From assembly GCA_028871595.1 (NCBI GenBank), contig JAGWMT010000124.1:1-8920 (forward strand): 8,920 nt of DNA, in the 5' to 3' direction. Each line of letters opens with the position of its first letter. Within the stretch, counting starts at the first letter, position 1. This document shows positions 5,411-8,920 of the stretch, piece after piece. The stretch is from Elusimicrobiota bacterium (GTDB lineage Bacteria > Elusimicrobiota > Elusimicrobia > UBA1565 > UBA9628). The notes beneath the pieces are model-generated. The model saw only the letters and a list, made by a program, of their open reading frames with translations, was not told where the DNA came from and searched no databases. The translations under genes and the position numbers were made by a program.

Positions 5411-6319
5411 TTACTTTTTGCCGACGACCCGAAGCTTGGCGCTGCGCGCGCGCGGGTTGCGCGCCGTCTCCTCGTCCGAGGCGACGATCGCCGCGCGGGC
5501 GTCGCCCTTCCCGAGGTAGAGGCACTTGTCCTGCGCGACGAGCGACGCGAAAACGTTCTTCACGATGCGGTCCTCGAGCGAGTGGAAGGTGATCACGCAC
5601 AGCCGCCCGCCGGACTTCAAATAGGGCACCACGGCCTCCAGGCCGCGGGTCAGGGACTCGAGCTCCTGGTTGACCGCCATGCGCAGGGCTTGGAAGGTGC
5701 GCGTCGCCGGGTGATGCCCGGTGCGGGGCACCACGGACTCGACGACCGCGGCCAGCTCCAAAGTGGTCGTCAGCGGCTTGCGCGCGCGGGCGGCGACGAT
5801 GGCGCGCGAGATCTTTTCCGCGTCGGGCTCCTCCCCGAACTCGGTCAGCAGCATGGCGATCTGCTCGGCCGGCCAGCGGTTGACGATCTGCTCCGCCGTC
5901 AAGCCGGTGTCGGGCCCCATGCGCATGTCCAGCGGCCCCTCGCGCATGAAGGAGAAGCCGCGCGCGGGCTTGTCCAGCTGGAGCGAGCTCACGCCCAGGT
6001 CGAACAGGGCGCCCGACAGCGGGAAGAAGCCCTCGCGATCCAAAACCGCGCCCAGGGAACGGAAGTTCGAACGGACCGAGTGGAATGATCCACTGTAGGC
6101 TCCGAGCCGGTGACCGGCTTCCGCGAGCGCTTCCGGATCCGCGTCGAGACCAAGTACCTTTCCCTGGGCCGAAATCTTTTTCAGGATTGCTTCGGAGTGG
6201 CCGCCCAGACCGAGGGTGGCGTCCAGATACAGCCCCCCCTTGTCCGCGACGAGCCGTTCCAGCGTTTCCGCCAGAAGCACCGGCTCGTGCGTGTAGCGCG
6301 CCTCTTCTGCCAAGATCAT
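5411..6319 (-). CDS. rsmH: RsmH (MraW), 16S rRNA m4C1402 N4-methyltransferase
   Basis: RsmH uses S-adenosylmethionine to methylate the N4 position of C1402 in the ribosomal decoding centre. The 302-residue protein carries the family motifs in order: YTHEPVLLAETL (9-20), the SAM-binding DATLGLGGHSEAIL (33-46; most members have DGT-G-GGHS), GLDADPEAL (57-65), FDLGVSSLQLDKPARGFSF (106-124), HPATRTFQALRMAVNQEL (203-220), ITFHSLEDRIVK (243-254) and the C-terminal NPRARSAKLRV (288-298). Length is normal and the gene looks intact. Its ATG overlaps the mraZ stop (ATGA), with GGAG just upstream, so it is co-translated with mraZ. Placement directly after mraZ is typical of dcw clusters. The first part of the gene (about 6060-6319) is somewhat less GC-rich than the rest. 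Confidence 0.97.
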   Translation of the reverse strand: MILAEEARYTHEPVLLAETLERLVADKGGLYLDATLGLGGHSEAILKKISAQGKVLGLDADPEALAEAGHRLGAYSGSFHSVRSNFRSLGAVLDREGFFPLSGALFDLGVSSLQLDKPARGFSFMREGPLDMRMGPDTGLTAEQIVNRWPAEQIAMLLTEFGEEPDAEKISRAIVAARARKPLTTTLELAAVVESVVPRTGHHPATRTFQALRMAVNQELESLTRGLEAVVPYLKSGGRLCVITFHSLEDRIVKNVFASLVAQDKCLYLGKGDARAAIVASDEETARNPRARSAKLRVVGKK

Positions 6320-6765
6320 ATCTCCACGCTCTTCGCGATCTTCTTATACGCGGGCGCCACCGTGGACTTCTCGTAGGCGGCCCAGCGCTTCGAATCCCAG
6401 ATTTCGGCGCGGTTTCCCGCGCCCTGCACCAGCACGTCGAACCGGAGTCCCGCGTGCTCCTTCAGGTACTGCGGCACCAGGATGCGGCCCTGGGCGTCCG
6501 GCTCCACTTCCACCGCCTCGGAGAAGAACTTGCGCTTGAACGCGCGCTCAGCCTCCTTGTCCGGCATCGAGAACATCTTCAAATCGTCCGCGAGCAGCTT
6601 CTCCCACTGCGCCGGCAGGAACAGGTACAGGCAGCCTTCCATGCCGCTCGTCAGATAGAAGGAGCGTCCCTTCTCCTGCGCCAACGTCTCCCGGTACTTC
6701 GGAGGAACCGCCAGGCGGTTCTTCGGGTCGAGAGAATAATCGTAGCGGCCGATCAGAAGGGCCAT
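6316..6765 (-). CDS. mraZ: MraZ, AbrB-fold transcription regulator of the dcw operon
   Basis: MraZ is a ring-forming DNA-binding protein that represses its own dcw promoter by binding GTGG-type repeats. From the ATG at 6765 the protein has 149 residues, normal for the family. It contains two SpoVT/AbrB-like halves: YDYSLDPKNRLAVPPKYRE (8-26) with the DPKNR signature, and VEVEPDAQGRILVPQYL (85-101) with DAQGR, matching the usual DxxGR-xxP pattern in both halves. The ATG at 6765 is preferred because GGGG stands about 7 bases before it and MALLIGRYDYSLD aligns with typical MraZ starts; an in-frame GTG at 6777 has its purine run too close and falls inside an operator box. It is the first gene after the promoter and overlaps rsmH by 4 bases. 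Confidence 0.95.
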   Translation of the reverse strand: MALLIGRYDYSLDPKNRLAVPPKYRETLAQEKGRSFYLTSGMEGCLYLFLPAQWEKLLADDLKMFSMPDKEAERAFKRKFFSEAVEVEPDAQGRILVPQYLKEHAGLRFDVLVQGAGNRAEIWDSKRWAAYEKSTVAPAYKKIAKSVEI

Positions 6766-6773
6766 CTTATTCC

Positions 6774-6818
6774 CCACCCTTCGCCACTCGTTTGTTGTTT
6801 CTCACCACTTTTCCCCAC
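6774..6818 (-). promoter_or_regulatory. MraZ operator: four phased GTGG boxes
   Basis: The minus strand carries GTGG at 6815-6818, 6805-6808, 6784-6787 and 6774-6777. Start-to-start spacings are 10, 21 and 10 bases, so all four lie on one face of the helix. MraZ is known to bind arrays of GTGG/TGGG-type direct repeats with 10-base periodicity upstream of mraZ. Here the boxes lie between the predicted transcription start and the mraZ ATG, where bound MraZ would block the promoter or early elongation. Assignment is by pattern; binding is inferred. Confidence 0.85.
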
Positions 6819-6828
6819 CGGGAGCACG

Positions 6829-6857
6829 AGTATAGGGCAACGGGTGCGATCTGTCAA
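6829..6857 (-). promoter_or_regulatory. Sigma-70 type promoter of the dcw operon
   Basis: Minus strand: -35 TTGACA (6852-6857, perfect consensus), a 17-base spacer and -10 TATACT (6829-6834, five of six consensus bases). A run of six A's (6865-6870) lies 7 bases upstream of the -35 and may act as an UP-like element. Transcription should begin near 6822, a few bases before the first MraZ box. This is the only strong promoter I can see for the cluster. Confidence 0.88.
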
Positions 6858-6910
6858 GACCTAGTTTTTTGTTCGCGTGGGACGGCGGATGGCACGACGG
6901 GCGCGGGCGG

Positions 6911-6948
6911 AAAAATCTCCGCGGGAGCGCGCGGCCTAGGGGCCGCGC
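6911..6948 (-). terminator. Possible intrinsic terminator upstream of the dcw promoter
   Basis: In the leftward direction there is an 8-bp perfect GC stem (6941-6948 with 6929-6936, 4-base loop), then a short CTCC/GGAG stem (6917-6927), followed by a TTTTT run (6911-6915). Two GC-rich stems ending in a U tract could terminate transcription from the metalloprotease gene before the mraZ promoter. The long stem is about 13 bases from the U tract and the adjacent stem is only 4 bp, so this is tentative. Confidence 0.4.
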
Positions 6949-7020
6949 TTCGCCCTCGCGGCCATCAACAACAACGGCGGCAACGGCGCGTATCAGGAAA
7001 AGACAGGATGTGCGCGATGA

Positions 7021-7070
7021 CGTTTCGGTGCATTCGACTGTCGCTGGCGCGAGTCGAATGAAAGGAAACG
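7021..7070. repeat. 50-base inverted repeat between the metalloprotease gene and the mraZ promoter
   Basis: The inner arms CATTCGACT (7031-7039) and AGTCGAATG (7052-7060) are a perfect 9-bp match around a 12-base loop. The outer arms CGTTTC (7021-7026) and GAAACG (7065-7070) add 6 bp, separated from the inner stem by a symmetrical 4x4 internal loop. It starts 38 bases after the metalloprotease stop codon in the direction of transcription. No U tract follows on either strand, so it is not a standard intrinsic terminator. It could be an mRNA 3'-end stabilising hairpin or a dyad operator. Confidence 0.75.
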
Positions 7071-7107
7071 CCTGAGATTCGGATTTTGGCCGGCGGCGCG
7101 GACGAAT

Positions 7108-8328
7108 TTATTGGCCGGCGGGCAACGGGGCGGCGCCGCGGGAGATCTCGTGGCGCCACGCGATCTCGAGGGCGCGGATGCGGGTGTAGGGCGCGCCGTA
7201 GGCGCGGTACAGGGACTCGGGCACGGGGCGGCCGTCGCGGAGATAGGACGCGAATTTATAATACGACGAGCGGTACTGGGTGCGGATCAGGTAGCGCACC
7301 ACGCTGTAGGCCTGCGCGTACCACAGGCGCACCTTCTCGTCGCTCCAGCCGGAGGTGGTCTTCACGTCCATGAAGGTTTCCATGGGGAGGCCGGCGCCGC
7401 CTTCCAGCTGGGCCAGGTTTTCCTTGAGCCAGTTCGGCGCGGCCAAGCCGCGCTCGACCTGGACCAAGGTCGCCATGCCCTCGGACAGCCACAGCGGATC
7501 GTTCGTGCCGCCGATGAAGAAGCTGTCGAAGTAGATGTGGGTCAGCTCGTGCGCCAGGATTCCGGGCAGCTCCTCGCTTTCGTAGACGTAGACCTTGCGC
7601 TTGGGCACGGAGCTGGCGCCGCCGGACCACGGCGGGCGGCCGGTGACGCGGCGGTAGGTGTCCTGGTTCTTGAACAGGAACACGGAGACTTTCTGGTTGC
7701 TGGCCCACGGCGAGAACGGCGCCAGGTCGAGCATCAGGTTCCCGTGCAGGTTCTCGAGGAGTTCCAAGAAGCGGTCCGACGCGGCGTACTCCTCGGAGTA
7801 AACGTTGAAGTGGCGGGTGACGGTCTTCTGGAAGCCGGGAGGAACGGGAGGGTCCGGCAAGGGCGTGTCCCGTTCCTCGCGCCATTGACGCTGCGCGGTG
7901 CGCGCGGGGCGCGCGCGCGCGCGCGGCCGCGCGGCGCGGGCGGGCGGGGCCTCGACCGCGGCGGGCGGTTCGTCGCGACGTTCGTCGGAAGGCGCCGGAC
8001 CCACGGTGCCGGGCGACGGCCGGACGTTGAGCGCGGGATCGGCGGACATCTGGGACGCCGTCAGGGCCGGCGCCAACAGGCCGGGGGCGAGCGACGGGGA
8101 AGCGGAGGGCGCATTCGTTTCCGTCGTCTCCCCTCCCGGCGGAGTCCCCGCGTCGGACGCCGGCGCCAGCGGCGGCGGGAGCGGCTCCGGCGGCTGATAA
8201 GGATTCACCACGGGGCGCATCGCCGCGCTCTCCTTCTGGTCCTCGCCCAGATACTGGTAGACCATCACGCCCCAGAGGCTGATGACCAGGATCCAGATCA
8301 GGACGCGGAGGCGGAGAAGGACGTCCAT
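7108..8328 (-). CDS. Membrane-anchored gluzincin metalloprotease, peptidase MA-like family
   Basis: The 406-residue protein has one N-terminal membrane segment (about 8-25), a long Pro/Ala/Arg-rich low-complexity linker (about 38-165), then a compact catalytic domain. HELTH (260-264) supplies the zinc-binding HExxH, and WLSEGMA (280-286) supplies the downstream glutamate (Glu283) as the likely third ligand, the arrangement seen in peptidase MA-like (gluzincin) proteins. HFNVYSEE (173-180) before the domain is also characteristic of that group. The expected topology puts the catalytic domain outside the cytoplasmic membrane, with the linker as a spacer; the substrate is unknown. Arg-Ala repeats (133-142) come from an alternating GC run. 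The start is supported by the membrane segment right after it, although GGAGGGG is 13 bases upstream, rather far. It lies 41 bases after a small membrane-protein gene and may be co-transcribed with it; no link to cell division is shown. Confidence 0.8.
   Translation of the reverse strand: MDVLLRLRVLIWILVISLWGVMVYQYLGEDQKESAAMRPVVNPYQPPEPLPPPLAPASDAGTPPGGETTETNAPSASPSLAPGLLAPALTASQMSADPALNVRPSPGTVGPAPSDERRDEPPAAVEAPPARAARPRARARPARTAQRQWREERDTPLPDPPVPPGFQKTVTRHFNVYSEEYAASDRFLELLENLHGNLMLDLAPFSPWASNQKVSVFLFKNQDTYRRVTGRPPWSGGASSVPKRKVYVYESEELPGILAHELTHIYFDSFFIGGTNDPLWLSEGMATLVQVERGLAAPNWLKENLAQLEGGAGLPMETFMDVKTTSGWSDEKVRLWYAQAYSVVRYLIRTQYRSSYYKFASYLRDGRPVPESLYRAYGAPYTRIRALEIAWRHEISRGAAPLPAGQ
7909..7924. 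repeat. Alternating (GC)8 run within the metalloprotease gene
   Basis: Sixteen bases of strictly alternating G and C encode part of the Arg-Ala linker of the metalloprotease. Alternating GC of this length can adopt Z-DNA under negative supercoiling and is prone to slippage. It lies in a low-complexity region and may simply reflect composition. Confidence 0.8.
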
Positions 8329-8369
8329 GGGGACAGTTTAACCCCTCCGCCTCGGGAGCGCCACGGGGG

Positions 8370-8891
8370 TCAGGAGGCGTTCGCGTCGCGCAGGCGCAGG
8401 GCCGTCTGGGCCAGGCTGTGCACGAACAGCGAGAAGATGACGATGAAGGCGGCCTGCGAGAGCGCCAGGCCCCAGAATTCGATCTCCAGATGACGGTTCT
8501 GCTTGAGCCAGTAGATGAGGATCATCGTTCCGGCGGCGACGAACGAGCAGACCAAAGTCTCCAGGCGGCTGGTGGTCAGCGCCGCGGCGGTGGGCGCCAT
8601 GACGAACAGCAGCCACATCGGGGCCCAGTACGGATAGAGAAGATAGAACAGAGGAACGGCCCAGACGTAGTTGAGCCAGATCTGGAACTGACGCAGGCGC
8701 GACGACCAGCCGATCCACCGGTATTGATTGCGGCCGATCCACCAGTTGACCAGCAGGTCGGCGACCAGGATGCCGCCGGCGATCAGCGGCGCCTGGAGGC
8801 CGTTGTCGCGGAACTCGTCGATGCGGAAATAGACGGCGGAGATGATCAGGATCAGCGCGAACGGCGTGAAGTAGCGGTTCAGCATCTGCAT
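8370..8891 (-). CDS. Multi-pass membrane protein of unknown function (173 residues)
   Basis: I do not recognise a family. The product is strongly hydrophobic, with about five likely membrane segments: roughly residues 8-22, 35-51, 70-86, 90-125 (probably two) and 140-164. It has a charged, aromatic loop (WWIGRNQYRWIGWSSRLRQ, about 50-68) and a short basic C-terminus. It has no visible catalytic motif. The start at 8891 is well supported by AGGAGG 8 bases upstream. The gene follows within 3 bases of what looks like the end of another reading frame, so it is probably internal to an operon that continues with the metalloprotease. It could be a membrane sensor or an accessory membrane subunit; nothing here decides that. 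Confidence 0.75.
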   Translation of the reverse strand: MQMLNRYFTPFALILIISAVYFRIDEFRDNGLQAPLIAGGILVADLLVNWWIGRNQYRWIGWSSRLRQFQIWLNYVWAVPLFYLLYPYWAPMWLLFVMAPTAAALTTSRLETLVCSFVAAGTMILIYWLKQNRHLEIEFWGLALSQAAFIVIFSLFVHSLAQTALRLRDANAS

Positions 8892-8894
8892 GAC

Positions 8895-8920
8895 TTAGTC
8901 CTCCTTCCGCGCGAAGATCA
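8895..8920 (-). CDS. Possible 3' end of an upstream gene (runs off the right edge)
   Basis: Reading leftwards, the edge of the window gives an open frame ending ...IFARKED then TAA at 8895-8897, three bases before the ATG of the membrane-protein gene. The AGGAGG site for that next gene lies within these last codons, an arrangement common in tight operons. Only eight codons are visible, so function is unknown and the call is tentative. Confidence 0.4.
8900..8905 (-). promoter_or_regulatory. Ribosome binding site of the membrane-protein gene
   Basis: A perfect AGGAGG on the minus strand, 8 bases before the ATG at 8891. It fixes that start over the ATG two codons later. Confidence 0.85.

Noticed and set aside
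6766..6777. GTG start of mraZ at 6777
   Set aside because: Its purine run is only about 2 bases away and the codon lies in the last MraZ box; the ATG at 6765 has better spacing and a typical MraZ N-terminus.
7086..7120. TTGGCCGGCG direct repeat (7086-7095 and 7111-7120) as a terminator or attachment site
   Set aside because: Only a 6-bp self-complementary GCCGGC can pair, no U tract follows, and the second copy lies inside the metalloprotease coding region. Likely chance in GC-rich DNA.
7111..8493. 460-codon open frame on the plus strand
   Set aside because: Antisense shadow of the metalloprotease gene, whose HELTH and WLSEGMA motifs show which strand codes.

Overview
The window is one end of a dcw (division and cell wall) cluster, transcribed entirely on the minus strand, plus two unrelated-looking genes upstream of it. 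The DNA is GC-rich, with strong third-position GC in most genes. MurE carries the DNPR motif linked to meso-diaminopimelate and the genes follow classical dcw order, so a diderm, DAP-type bacterium is the simplest reading. No rRNA or taxon-specific marker is present, so I do not assign a phylum; a high-GC metagenomic lineage would fit.

Layout, in the direction of transcription (right to left): the last codons of an unknown gene (8895-8920); a small multi-pass membrane protein (8370-8891); a membrane-anchored MA-type zinc metalloprotease (7108-8328); a noncoding stretch of about 290 bases with a 50-base inverted repeat, a possible terminator, and a near-consensus sigma-70 promoter followed by four phased GTGG boxes typical of MraZ operators; then mraZ (6316-6765), rsmH (5411-6319), an unrecognised 60-residue ORF (5213-5395), a hairpin array (4972-5206), ftsL (4583-4942), ftsI (2932-4575), murE (1433-2929), murF (84-1436) and the first 28 codons of mraY (1-84). 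Apart from the hairpin array, these genes are separated by at most 15 bases or overlap (ATGA at mraZ/rsmH and murE/murF, TAATG at murF/mraY), so they read as one operon started at the promoter near 6850 and probably controlled by MraZ itself.

Functionally, MraZ is the local transcription regulator, RsmH methylates 16S rRNA, FtsL and FtsI belong to the septal peptidoglycan synthase complex, and MurE, MurF and MraY carry out successive steps of lipid I synthesis.

The most unusual element is the array between the 60-residue ORF and ftsL. Six hairpins stand in tandem, with 9-12 bp stems of differing but internally complementary sequence, and every loop shows the same core (CGCCGA on the plus strand, UCGGCG in the operon transcript). 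Two hairpins have C/A oppositions on the plus strand that become G.U pairs in the operon transcript, which suggests selection on the RNA. I do not recognise this element. A second oddity is patchy base composition inside murE and murF: stretches of about 52-57% GC abut stretches above 80%.
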